DNA from: JAHEZL01 sp046074525
Lineage (GTDB): Bacteria; Bacteroidota; Bacteroidia; Flavobacteriales_C; GCA-002722245
Assembly: GCA_046074525.1 (NCBI GenBank)
Contig: JBJTOK010000043.1
Span: forward strand, 124,001 to 188,000
DNA: 64,000 nt
Direction: 5' to 3'
A program made the translations under genes and the position numbers. The notes beneath the pieces were generated by a model, which did no database searches, was not told where the DNA came from, and saw only the letters and a list, made by a program, of their open reading frames with translations. This document shows, piece by piece, positions 7,731 through 15,545 of this stretch (the stretch's first letter is position 1; the number at the start of each line of letters is the position of its first letter).

Positions 7731-8108
7731 ATGGCCAACACCACTCCTGTAGATTACTTGCCAATAATTATCCAATTTCTGGTAATGGCGGGATTTGTAG
7801 GCACCACCATTGTGGTGACACACCTCCTCGGACCAAAAAGAAAAACGGCCGATAAGCTCGAAACTTTCGAGTGCGGTATCGAGGTTCATGGAAATGCCCG
7901 TACCCCTTTCTCTGTAAAATACTTTCTCGTAGCTATTTTGTTCGTTCTTTTCGATGTGGAAATCATATTCATGTTCCCGTGGGCAGTGAACTTCAAAGAA
8001 AATATTGTTGATGGAATCAATGCCTTCTGGGAAATGTTGATTTTCCTTTCCGCTGTACTCTTAGGCTTCATTTACGTGATTAAAAAAGGAATTTTAAAAT
8101 GGGATTAG
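7731..8108 (+). CDS. nuoA: NADH:quinone oxidoreductase subunit A
   Basis: 125-residue membrane subunit A of respiratory complex I. It has three membrane helices (about residues 10-32, 63-83 and 97-117), and the conserved loop between helices 1 and 2 contains KLETFECGIEVHGNARTPFS, which includes the family's conserved Cys. It is the first gene of a 14-gene nuoA-N operon and overlaps nuoB by ten bases. With H and J it surrounds the quinone-access region of the membrane arm. Confidence 0.96.
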   Translation: MANTTPVDYLPIIIQFLVMAGFVGTTIVVTHLLGPKRKTADKLETFECGIEVHGNARTPFSVKYFLVAILFVLFDVEIIFMFPWAVNFKENIVDGINAFWEMLIFLSAVLLGFIYVIKKGILKWD

Positions 8109-8650
8109 ACTCGAAAGTAAACATTGTTGCTCCTCCTGAAGGACACGGTGAAGCAGGATTTTTCGCTACAAAACTGGATCAGGCAATAGGCCTCGCCCGC
8201 AAAAATTCCATCTGGCCACTTCCTTTCGCTACTTCCTGTTGCGGAATTGAATTTATGGCCACCATGGCTTCCAACTACGATATGTCGCGTTTTGGTTCTG
8301 AGCGACTGAGCTTCTCACCACGTCAGGCCGATTTGCTGATGGTGATGGGAACTATTTCCAAGAAGATGGGGCCAGTAGTAAAGCAAGTATACCTGCAAAT
8401 GGCCGAACCACGTTGGGTTATCGCAGTAGGCGCCTGCGCATCAAGCGGTGGTATTTTTGATACTTACAGCGTTTTGCAGGGCATCGACAAAGTAGTGCCT
8501 GTTGACGTTTACGTACCGGGTTGCCCGCCGCGCCCCGAGCAAATCATTGATGGCTTAATGAGAATACAGGATCTCGTGGCCAACGAATCTCTCAGAAGAA
8601 GAAACTCCCCGGAATATAAAGCATTGTTAGCCTCTTATGGAATCGAATAG
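8099..8650 (+). CDS. nuoB: NADH:quinone oxidoreductase subunit B
   Basis: 183-residue peripheral subunit B, which carries the terminal Fe-S cluster N2 that reduces quinone. The cluster ligands are visible: the Cys pair in FATSCCGIEFMA, the Cys in VGACASSGG and the Cys in YVPGCPPRPEQI. The start ATG lies ten bases inside nuoA, and the 3' end overlaps nuoC by 14 bases, so translation is probably coupled. Length and motif order are normal. Confidence 0.97.
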   Translation: MGLDSKVNIVAPPEGHGEAGFFATKLDQAIGLARKNSIWPLPFATSCCGIEFMATMASNYDMSRFGSERLSFSPRQADLLMVMGTISKKMGPVVKQVYLQMAEPRWVIAVGACASSGGIFDTYSVLQGIDKVVPVDVYVPGCPPRPEQIIDGLMRIQDLVANESLRRRNSPEYKALLASYGIE

Positions 8651-9134
8651 CGAAAACACCAGGGTTCTGGAAGCACTCAAAACCCGCTTCCCGCAAAGCA
8701 TTAAGGACAGCGGAGAGCCTTATGGCATGCTCACTATATCTGTGGACACCCCTGCCATCAAGAACATTATTGCTTTCCTGAAAGATGATGAAGGCTTCAG
8801 CTACCTCACCGATTTGTGTGGTATGCATTACGACAGCACCGATGAACTGGGCGTGGTTTACCATATCAAAAACCTTTACACCAACACCATCGTCCGCATC
8901 AAAACCCGAATGCCAAAAAACAAACCCGAAATAGATTCCATGACTTCCCTCTTCAACTCAGCCAACTGGCAGGAAAGGGAAACCTATGATTTCTTCGGTA
9001 TCATTTTCAAAGGGCATCCTGATTTGAGGAGAATCCTCAACATGGATGAAATGGATTATTTCCCGCTGCGCAAGGAATACGCACTGGAAGACAGCACCCG
9101 CACCGATAAAAACGATACCCTGTTCGGCCGATAA
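8637..9134 (+). CDS. nuoC: NADH:quinone oxidoreductase subunit C
   Basis: 165-residue 30-kDa-type subunit of the complex I peripheral arm. The family signature is near the C-terminus (ERETYDFFGIIFKGHPDLRR, then the DYFPLRKEY loop). It is separate from nuoD; some enterobacteria fuse the two. The gene overlaps nuoB by 14 bases and ends ten bases before nuoD. Confidence 0.95.
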   Translation: MESNSENTRVLEALKTRFPQSIKDSGEPYGMLTISVDTPAIKNIIAFLKDDEGFSYLTDLCGMHYDSTDELGVVYHIKNLYTNTIVRIKTRMPKNKPEIDSMTSLFNSANWQERETYDFFGIIFKGHPDLRRILNMDEMDYFPLRKEYALEDSTRTDKNDTLFGR

Positions 9135-9144
9135 AAGCAAAGCA

Positions 9145-10335
9145 ATGATGGAAAACAATATTACCAGCGCAGAGAATTTAAATACGATTAACCTCGGACC
9201 AACGCACCCTGCCACGCACGGTATCTTCCAGAACGTGCTCACCATGGATGGCGAAAAAATCCTGCATGCTGAATCTACCGTAGGCTACATCCACCGGGCT
9301 TTTGAAAAGCTGGCGGAGCGTCGCCCATACAACCAGATTACACCTATCACCGACAGATTGAACTACTGCTCAGCACCTATCAACAACATGGGCTGGGAAA
9401 TGACGGTTGAAAAATTATTGGGTGTACAAACACCAAAACGCGTGGATTATATGCGTGTTATCATCATGGAGCTCGCGCGTATCGCCGATCACGTTATTTG
9501 TAATTCTATTTTGGCAGTAGATTGCGGTGCACTCACCGGCTTTACTTATATCTTCCAGCAAAGAGAAAAAATTTACGAAATATTTGAGGCCATTTGTGGT
9601 GCCCGCCTCACCACCAACATTGGTAGAATCGGCGGTTTCGAGAGAGACTTCAACGATGTAGCCTGGAAAAAAATCAAAGAATTTGTTGAAGAGTTCCCTA
9701 AGGCTTTCCGTGAATACGAAGCGTTGGTGAACCGTAACCGTATTTTCATGGATCGTACGATTGGTACGGGTCCGATGACACCTGAGGCCGCCCTGAACTA
9801 CGGCTTTACGGGTCCGAATTTGCGCGCTACAGGGTTGGATTATGATGTTCGCGTAATGAATCCATATTCTTCTTACCAGGATTTTACTTTCGACATTCCT
9901 ATTGGAAAACAAGGCGACAGCTACGACCGCTATATGGTGCGCAGCGCCGAGATGTGGAACAGCATCAGCATCATCCAACAAGCTTTGGAAAAAATGCCTG
10001 ATGGTCCCTACCACGCCGATGTTCCTGAATTCTACCTTCCTCCGAAAGAGGATGTATATACGAAGATGGAAGCCTTGATCTACCACTTCAAAATCGTGAT
10101 GGGAGAAACGGCTGTGCCAATAGGAGAAGTTTATCATGCAGTGGAAGGTGCCAACGGCGAGCTGGGCTTCTATCTGGTGAGCGATGGCGGAAGAACGCCT
10201 TACCGTTTGCACTTCAGAAGACCGTGCTTTATCACTTATCAGGCCTACGCCAAAATGATTGAAGGTTCTGTATTGTCGGATGCCATCATCACCATGAGTA
10301 GCTTAAATATTATCGCAGGAGAATTAGACGCTTAA
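9145..10335 (+). CDS. nuoD: NADH:quinone oxidoreductase subunit D
   Basis: About 396 residues from the ATG at 9145 (ATGATG, so 9148 is equally possible). An in-frame ATG at 9046 lies deep in nuoC, encodes no conserved residues and is rejected. This 49-kDa subunit forms the quinone pocket with NuoB. Family landmarks are GPTHPATHGIFQNVL near the N-terminus, IGYIHR-like TVGYIHRAFEKLAE, and a C-terminal FHLRR-type motif (PYRLHFRRPCFITYQAY). The catalytic His of the HPATH motif is present. It is separated from nuoE by six bases. Confidence 0.97.
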   Translation: MMENNITSAENLNTINLGPTHPATHGIFQNVLTMDGEKILHAESTVGYIHRAFEKLAERRPYNQITPITDRLNYCSAPINNMGWEMTVEKLLGVQTPKRVDYMRVIIMELARIADHVICNSILAVDCGALTGFTYIFQQREKIYEIFEAICGARLTTNIGRIGGFERDFNDVAWKKIKEFVEEFPKAFREYEALVNRNRIFMDRTIGTGPMTPEAALNYGFTGPNLRATGLDYDVRVMNPYSSYQDFTFDIPIGKQGDSYDRYMVRSAEMWNSISIIQQALEKMPDGPYHADVPEFYLPPKEDVYTKMEALIYHFKIVMGETAVPIGEVYHAVEGANGELGFYLVSDGGRTPYRLHFRRPCFITYQAYAKMIEGSVLSDAIITMSSLNIIAGELDA

Positions 10336-10341
10336 GAATAT

Positions 10342-10887
10342 ATGAGTAGTTCAACCAACATAAAATTTTCAGATGCAGCTATGGCTGAGGTGAATAAAAT
10401 CATCGCCCGCTATCCTGAAGGCAAACAAAAATCCGCTTTGCTGCCTGTGCTGCATATTGCACAAGCCGAATTCGACGGATGGCTGAGCGCCGAAACCATG
10501 GATTATGTAGCTTCCATCCTGAAAATACAATCTATTGAAGTCTACGAAGTAGCTTCTTTTTATTCAATGTTCAACCTCAAACCGGTAGGCAAGTGCCTTT
10601 TGGAAGTTTGTCGTACATCTTCATGTTGGGCGCGCGGTGCCGACGATGTAGTAAAATACATAGGTAAAAAATTGAACATTCAACCAGGAGAAACCACCGA
10701 AGATGGTATGTTTACCTTGAAAACAGTGGAATGCCTTGGAAGTTGCGGAACAGCACCAATGCTGCAATGTGGTGCTTCTTTCCACGAAAACCTCACTCCT
10801 GAAAAAATCGACCAGATCATAGAAAACTACCGTAAGGAAGGCAAAAGAAGAAGCTATACCGACAGGGATTATAAAAACACTTTGTAA
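10342..10887 (+). CDS. nuoE: NADH:quinone oxidoreductase subunit E
   Basis: 181-residue 24-kDa-type subunit with a thioredoxin-like [2Fe-2S] domain. The four ligands occur as Cys-x4-Cys (VCRTSSCWA) and Cys-x3-Cys (ECLGSCGTAP), the standard spacing for cluster N1a. It works with NuoF in the NADH-oxidising module. The gene sits six bases after nuoD and two bases before nuoF. Confidence 0.97.
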   Translation: MSSSTNIKFSDAAMAEVNKIIARYPEGKQKSALLPVLHIAQAEFDGWLSAETMDYVASILKIQSIEVYEVASFYSMFNLKPVGKCLLEVCRTSSCWARGADDVVKYIGKKLNIQPGETTEDGMFTLKTVECLGSCGTAPMLQCGASFHENLTPEKIDQIIENYRKEGKRRSYTDRDYKNTL

Positions 10888-10889
10888 GC

Positions 10890-12191
10890 ATGGGCAAAAA
10901 GTTATTGCTACATAATGAGAAAGTTGCGGGCATTGAAACCCTGGAGGTTTACCGCAAACATGGCGGCTACGCTTCTGTAGAAAAGGCGCTTAAAACCATG
11001 ACGCCTGATGCCGTGACCGAAGAAGTAAAAAAATCGGGCTTGCGCGGCCGTGGCGGCGCAGGTTTCCCAACCGGCATGAAATGGAGCTTCCTGGCGAAGC
11101 CGGAAGGCGTGCCGCGTTACCTCGTTTGTAACGCCGACGAATCTGAGCCGGGTACGTTCAAAGATCGCTGGTTAATGGAGAAAGTGCCACATGCTTTGAT
11201 CGAAGGCATGATCACCTCTTCTTATGCTTTGGGTGCAAAGACTTCCTACATCTACATTCGTGGTGAATATTTTTATGTATCACGAATTTTGGAGAACGCT
11301 ATTGATGAAGCTTATGCTGCGGGCCTCCTCGGAAAAAATATTTTGGGTACCGATTATTCTCTTGATCTCTATGTTCAAGTGGGTGGCGGTGCTTACATCT
11401 GTGGTGAAGAAACGGCTTTGCTGGAATCACTGGAAGGCAAGCGTGGTAATCCGCGCATCAAGCCACCTTTCCCTGCTGTGGCGGGATTGTACGGCTGTCC
11501 GACCGTGGTGAATAACGTGGAAACCATTGCTGCCGTTGCACCTATTGTAATGATGGGTGGGGATGAATACGCTAAAATCGGTGTTGGAAAAAGTACTGGT
11601 ACTAAACTGATTTCTGCATCAGGCCACATCAACAAGCCTGGCGTTTATGAAATTGAACTGGGCTTACCAGTGGAAGAATTCATCTACTCTGAAGAATACT
11701 GCGGAGGCATCTGGAAAGGAAAGAAAATGAAGGCCTGCGTGCCTGGCGGTTCTTCTGTTCCGGTATTGCCAACCGAATTAATATTAAAGACAGCAAAAGG
11801 CGAACCGCGCCTCATGACTTACGAATCATTGAGTGATGGCGGATTTGCTACAGGTTCTATGCTGGGTTCCGGCGGATTTATCGTGTACGACGAAGACACC
11901 AGCATCCCGATGAACCTCTATACTTTCAACCGTTTTTACCACCATGAAAGCTGCGGACAATGTTCGCCGTGCCGCGAAGGAACAGGATGGATGGAGAAAG
12001 TAGCGCACCGCATCGTGGAAGGTCACGGTAAAGCAAACGACGTGGACTTGCTGTGGGATATCCAGAAAAGAATTGAAGGAAATACAATCTGTCCGCTCGG
12101 CGACGCTGCCGCATGGCCTGTTGCCAGCGCCATCCGTCACTTCCGCAGCGAGTTTGAAGCGTTGATCCCTAAAAAAGAAATGGCTCACTAA
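10890..12191 (+). CDS. nuoF: NADH:quinone oxidoreductase subunit F (NADH/FMN)
   Basis: 433-residue 51-kDa subunit that binds NADH and FMN and holds cluster N3. Visible motifs: RGRGGAGFPTGMKW (NADH site), a glycine-rich GAGAYICGEE-like stretch (GGGAYICGEETALLESLEG) for FMN, and the [4Fe-4S] motif ESCGQCSPCREGT with the fourth Cys in NTICPLGDAA. Length is typical. It is followed by nuoG after 16 bases. Confidence 0.97.
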   Translation: MGKKLLLHNEKVAGIETLEVYRKHGGYASVEKALKTMTPDAVTEEVKKSGLRGRGGAGFPTGMKWSFLAKPEGVPRYLVCNADESEPGTFKDRWLMEKVPHALIEGMITSSYALGAKTSYIYIRGEYFYVSRILENAIDEAYAAGLLGKNILGTDYSLDLYVQVGGGAYICGEETALLESLEGKRGNPRIKPPFPAVAGLYGCPTVVNNVETIAAVAPIVMMGGDEYAKIGVGKSTGTKLISASGHINKPGVYEIELGLPVEEFIYSEEYCGGIWKGKKMKACVPGGSSVPVLPTELILKTAKGEPRLMTYESLSDGGFATGSMLGSGGFIVYDEDTSIPMNLYTFNRFYHHESCGQCSPCREGTGWMEKVAHRIVEGHGKANDVDLLWDIQKRIEGNTICPLGDAAAWPVASAIRHFRSEFEALIPKKEMAH

Positions 12192-12207
12192 AAAGAAAGA
12201 TAGAATT

Positions 12208-13155
12208 ATGGCGAAGGTCACCATTGATGGTCATACAATAGAAGTTCCGGATGGAACCACCATTCTGCAAGCCGCAAGAATGATTGGCCCGGAAGTAGCG
12301 CCGCCAACCATGTGCTACTATTCCAAGCTCAAGACCAGCGGAGGATACTGTCGTACCTGTATCGTGAAAGTAACGAAGGGTTCCGACAAAGATCCGCGTC
12401 CGATGCCGAAACTCGTAGCTTCCTGCCGTACAAACGTGATGGACGGGATGGAAGTGGTGAACAACACTGCTCCGGAAGTGGTGGACGCGAGAAAAGGTGT
12501 GGTAGAATTTTTGCTGCTCAACCACCCGCTGGATTGCCCTATCTGCGACCAGGCCGGTGAGTGTCACTTACAGGATTTGGGCTACGAAAACGGAAGTGAG
12601 AAAACCCGTTTCGACTTTGAAAGAAGAACCTTCGAAAGAAAAGATATCGGCGACAAGATCCAGCTGCACATGAACCGCTGTATCCTTTGCTACCGCTGCG
12701 TTAAAACCGCCGATCAGGTTTGTGACGGCCGTGTTCACGGTGTACTCAACCGTGGAGATGTTTCTGAAATCAGCACTTACATTGAAAAAGCCATTGACAA
12801 CGACTTCTCAGGCAACATCATCGACGTTTGTCCGGTAGGCGCATTAACAGATAAAACTTTCCGATTCAAGAGCCGCGTTTGGTTTACCAAGCCGATGGAC
12901 GCTCACCGCGATTGCAAGAAATGCTCAGGCAAAGTAACGCTGTGGGACAAAGGCGACGAGGTTTTGCGCGTTACCGGCCGCAAGGATCAATGGGGCGAAC
13001 TGGAAGAATGGATTTGCAATGACTGCCGTTTTGAGCACAAAAAAACCAGCGACTGGGTAATTGAAGGTCCGCGAAAAATTCACCGTCACTCGGTAATTTC
13101 TCAAAACCACTATACAAAATTAGCTGCACCTCACTACAAAAAGCTTGATAAATAA
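12208..13155 (+). CDS. nuoG: NADH:quinone oxidoreductase subunit G, short form
   Basis: 315 residues, against about 700-900 in E. coli or Thermus NuoG. Present: an N-terminal [2Fe-2S] domain (Cys in TMCYYSKL, GGYCRTCIV and ASCRTN), the His/Cys cluster motif HPLDCPICDQAGECHLQDLG, and a [4Fe-4S] pair (RCILCYRCVK and DVCPVGALTDK). A last cysteine pair set (DCKKCSGKV, ICNDCRF) corresponds to the start of the molybdopterin-oxidoreductase-like region. The rest of that large domain is missing. The end is clean and nuoH starts within its stop (TAATG), so this is a genuine short form, not a frameshift. Electron transfer to NuoB should still be possible because the lost domain holds no essential chain cluster. 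Confidence 0.93.
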   Translation: MAKVTIDGHTIEVPDGTTILQAARMIGPEVAPPTMCYYSKLKTSGGYCRTCIVKVTKGSDKDPRPMPKLVASCRTNVMDGMEVVNNTAPEVVDARKGVVEFLLLNHPLDCPICDQAGECHLQDLGYENGSEKTRFDFERRTFERKDIGDKIQLHMNRCILCYRCVKTADQVCDGRVHGVLNRGDVSEISTYIEKAIDNDFSGNIIDVCPVGALTDKTFRFKSRVWFTKPMDAHRDCKKCSGKVTLWDKGDEVLRVTGRKDQWGELEEWICNDCRFEHKKTSDWVIEGPRKIHRHSVISQNHYTKLAAPHYKKLDK

Positions 13156-14180
13156 TGGAATTAGCTGTACTGATATTTAAAGTTTGTTTGATCGTTGCCG
13201 TCTTCGCTATCACACTGGTGGCGGCGATGTACTCCACCTGGGCCGAAAGAAAAGTGGCGGCCTTCCTGCAGGACAGGGTGGGCCCGAACCGTGCCGGACC
13301 ATTTGGTTTGTTGCAACCATTGGCCGATGGGGTGAAAATGTTTATGAAGGAAGAAATTATTCCTTCCGATTCCAACAGATTTTTGTTCGTTCTCGGTCCG
13401 TGTTTGGCGATGATGACAGCCGGTATGGCCAGCGCAGTAATGCCTTGGGGTGGTGCAATCACCATTGGTGACGATACTTTCCTGTTGCAGGCTGCTGACA
13501 TCAACATTGGCATTTTGTATATACTCGGCGTGACTTCCGTAGGTATTTATGGAATTATGATCGGGGGCTGGGCCTCCAACAACAAATACTCTTTGCTTGG
13601 TGCTATCCGCGCTTCTTCACAAATGATTTCTTACGAACTGGCGATGGGACTTTCTGTTATCGCAGTAGTAATGATGACAGGAGATTTGAGTTTAAAAGCC
13701 ATTGTGGAAGGTCAGCCTGGCGGACACTGGAACGTGTTCTATCAGCCTTTGGGCTTCATCATTTTCCTCATTTGTGCTTTTGCCGAAACCAACCGTGCGC
13801 CTTTCGACTTACCTGAATGTGAAACGGAGTTGATCGGTGGATACCATACAGAGTACAGCTCCATGAAACTGGGCTTCTTCCTCTTTGCCGAATACATCAA
13901 CATGTTTGTGTCCTGCGCACTGATCGCATCGGTATATTTTGGTGGCTACAACATGCCTTTCATCCGCGATTTCGGCTGGTCGGAAAACACTATCACCATC
14001 GTAGGAACTGCTTGTTTTTTCCTGAAAATAATATTCGGCATTTTCTTCTTCATGTGGGTTCGCTGGACGCTGCCCCGCTTCCGTTACGACCAACTGATGA
14101 AATTAGGCTGGCAGATATTGATCCCACTCTCTATTATCAACGTGATATTGACCGGACTGGGAATTATTGTTTTTAAATAA
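13155..14180 (+). CDS. nuoH: NADH:quinone oxidoreductase subunit H
   Basis: 341-residue integral membrane subunit (about eight helices) that joins the quinone chamber to the proton-pumping arm. Landmarks: ERKVAAFLQDRVGPNRAGPF with the conserved GPNR(A/V)GP loop, and CAFAETNRAPFDLPECETEL with the charged loop near the quinone tunnel. The ATG shares one base with the nuoG stop. Confidence 0.97.
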   Translation: MELAVLIFKVCLIVAVFAITLVAAMYSTWAERKVAAFLQDRVGPNRAGPFGLLQPLADGVKMFMKEEIIPSDSNRFLFVLGPCLAMMTAGMASAVMPWGGAITIGDDTFLLQAADINIGILYILGVTSVGIYGIMIGGWASNNKYSLLGAIRASSQMISYELAMGLSVIAVVMMTGDLSLKAIVEGQPGGHWNVFYQPLGFIIFLICAFAETNRAPFDLPECETELIGGYHTEYSSMKLGFFLFAEYINMFVSCALIASVYFGGYNMPFIRDFGWSENTITIVGTACFFLKIIFGIFFFMWVRWTLPRFRYDQLMKLGWQILIPLSIINVILTGLGIIVFK

Positions 14181-14186
14181 ACGAAA

Positions 14187-14714
14187 ATGAAGGCATTAAC
14201 CAATAGATCAAAAGTTGCAGTGAACAAGGAGCTTTCCTTTTCGGAAAGGCTTTATTTTCCTGCCATTATCAAGGGGATGTTGATCACCATCCGCCACTTT
14301 TTCCGTCGCCCCGCGACCTTAAGCTACCCTGAAGTTCAAAAAGAATTTGCCCCGGTTTACCGTGGCAAACACGTTCTGAAGCGCGATGCCCAGGGTCGTG
14401 AAAACTGTACTGCCTGCGGACTGTGCGCCGTGGCTTGTCCGGCCGAAGCAATTACCATGACTGCTTCCGAGCGCAAAAAAGGTGAAGAACATTTGTACCG
14501 TGAAGAAAAATACGCATCGGTTTACGAGATCAATATGCTGCGCTGCATCTTCTGCGGATTGTGCGAAGAAGCTTGTCCGAAAGAAGCCATTTTCCTCACC
14601 GACGAAATTGTAAAAACCAGCTACGACCGTGGCGATTTTGTTTACGGCAAAGACAAACTGGTGGAAGACATGAACAAAAGAATTGATATCACTAAAAGAC
14701 AAAAAAAATACTAG
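14187..14714 (+). CDS. nuoI: NADH:quinone oxidoreductase subunit I
   Basis: 175-residue ferredoxin-like subunit with two [4Fe-4S] clusters, N6a and N6b. Both Cys-x2-Cys-x2-Cys-x3-Cys-Pro motifs are complete: CTACGLCAVACPAEA and CIFCGLCEEACPKEA. It passes electrons from NuoG to NuoB. It starts six bases after nuoH and ends one base before the nuoJ ATG. Confidence 0.97.
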   Translation: MKALTNRSKVAVNKELSFSERLYFPAIIKGMLITIRHFFRRPATLSYPEVQKEFAPVYRGKHVLKRDAQGRENCTACGLCAVACPAEAITMTASERKKGEEHLYREEKYASVYEINMLRCIFCGLCEEACPKEAIFLTDEIVKTSYDRGDFVYGKDKLVEDMNKRIDITKRQKKY

Positions 14715-14715
14715 A

Positions 14716-15204
14716 ATGCTGGAATACGCTTTTTACTTCCTCGCGGCACTGTCCATCATCTGCGCATTGCTGATGGTCTTCGCCAAAAACCCTGTACACA
14801 GTGTCCTTTTCCTGATCGGAACTTTTTTCTCTATCGCGGGGCACTTCGTATTGTTGAACGCCCACTTCCTGGCCATCGTGCAAATCATTGTTTATACGGG
14901 AGCCATCATGGTGCTCTTCCTCTACGTGATCATGCTCCTCAACCTGAACAAGCAAACAGAATCTTCCAAACCCAACCTTATTAAGGTGGCTGCTGTTGTT
15001 TCGGCCGGACTCCTTTTTCTTGTGATGCTTGCTTCCTTCAAGGAGAGTGTCGACCTGAAGATTGCGGATCCATCTGATGGTTTGGGTTCAGTGAAAAATC
15101 TGGGTAAAGTATTGTTTTCTGAATATCTGCTTCCTTTTGAAGCGAGTTCAGTATTATTCCTTTCAGCAATGGCTGGATCAGTATTATTAGCAAAAAAGAA
15201 ATAA
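14716..15204 (+). CDS. nuoJ: NADH:quinone oxidoreductase subunit J
   Basis: 162 residues from the ATG at 14716, one base after the nuoI stop. An earlier in-frame ATG at 14683 inside nuoI would add eleven polar residues and is rejected. The protein has five hydrophobic segments. The conserved helix 3 motif is VQIIVYTGAIMVLFLYVIML, containing the pi-bulge tyrosine and the conserved glycine. It is followed by nuoK after four bases. Confidence 0.95.
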   Translation: MLEYAFYFLAALSIICALLMVFAKNPVHSVLFLIGTFFSIAGHFVLLNAHFLAIVQIIVYTGAIMVLFLYVIMLLNLNKQTESSKPNLIKVAAVVSAGLLFLVMLASFKESVDLKIADPSDGLGSVKNLGKVLFSEYLLPFEASSVLFLSAMAGSVLLAKKK

Positions 15205-15208
15205 GACT

Positions 15209-15538
15209 ATGGAAGAAATTACATCTACAATACAGGTTGTACCTCTGGAATACTACATTTTCCTGAGTGTTACGCTTTTCAGCATCGGTGTGCTGGGCAT
15301 GCTTATCCGCAGAAATGCGATAATCGCTTTTATGTCGATTGAGTTAATGCTCAACGCAGTGAACTTATTGATGGTGGCTTTTTCTGCATTCCGCGGAGAT
15401 GCCAAAGGTCAGGTATTTGTGTTTTTTGTGATGGTAGTGGCCGCTGCGGAAGTAGCCATCGGACTCGCCATCCTTACTATGATACACCACAACAGAGGTT
15501 CTGTTGATATCAACGCATTGAATAAATTAAAATGGTAA
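15209..15538 (+). CDS. nuoK: NADH:quinone oxidoreductase subunit K
   Basis: 109-residue three-helix membrane subunit. Two conserved buried glutamates of the proton route are visible, in FMSIELMLNAVNLLMVAF and VVAAAEVAIGLAIL. Length is normal. It starts four bases after nuoJ and ends seven bases before nuoL. Confidence 0.97.
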   Translation: MEEITSTIQVVPLEYYIFLSVTLFSIGVLGMLIRRNAIIAFMSIELMLNAVNLLMVAFSAFRGDAKGQVFVFFVMVVAAAEVAIGLAILTMIHHNRGSVDINALNKLKW

Positions 15539-15545
15539 TTTTCAA

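Noticed and set aside
9046..9144. Upstream in-frame start for nuoD
   Set aside because: It lies inside nuoC, and the extra residues do not look like any NuoD N-terminus; the ATGATG at 9145 is better placed.
9415..10212. 265-codon antisense frame across nuoD
   Set aside because: Shadow of nuoD; the product has no recognisable motif.
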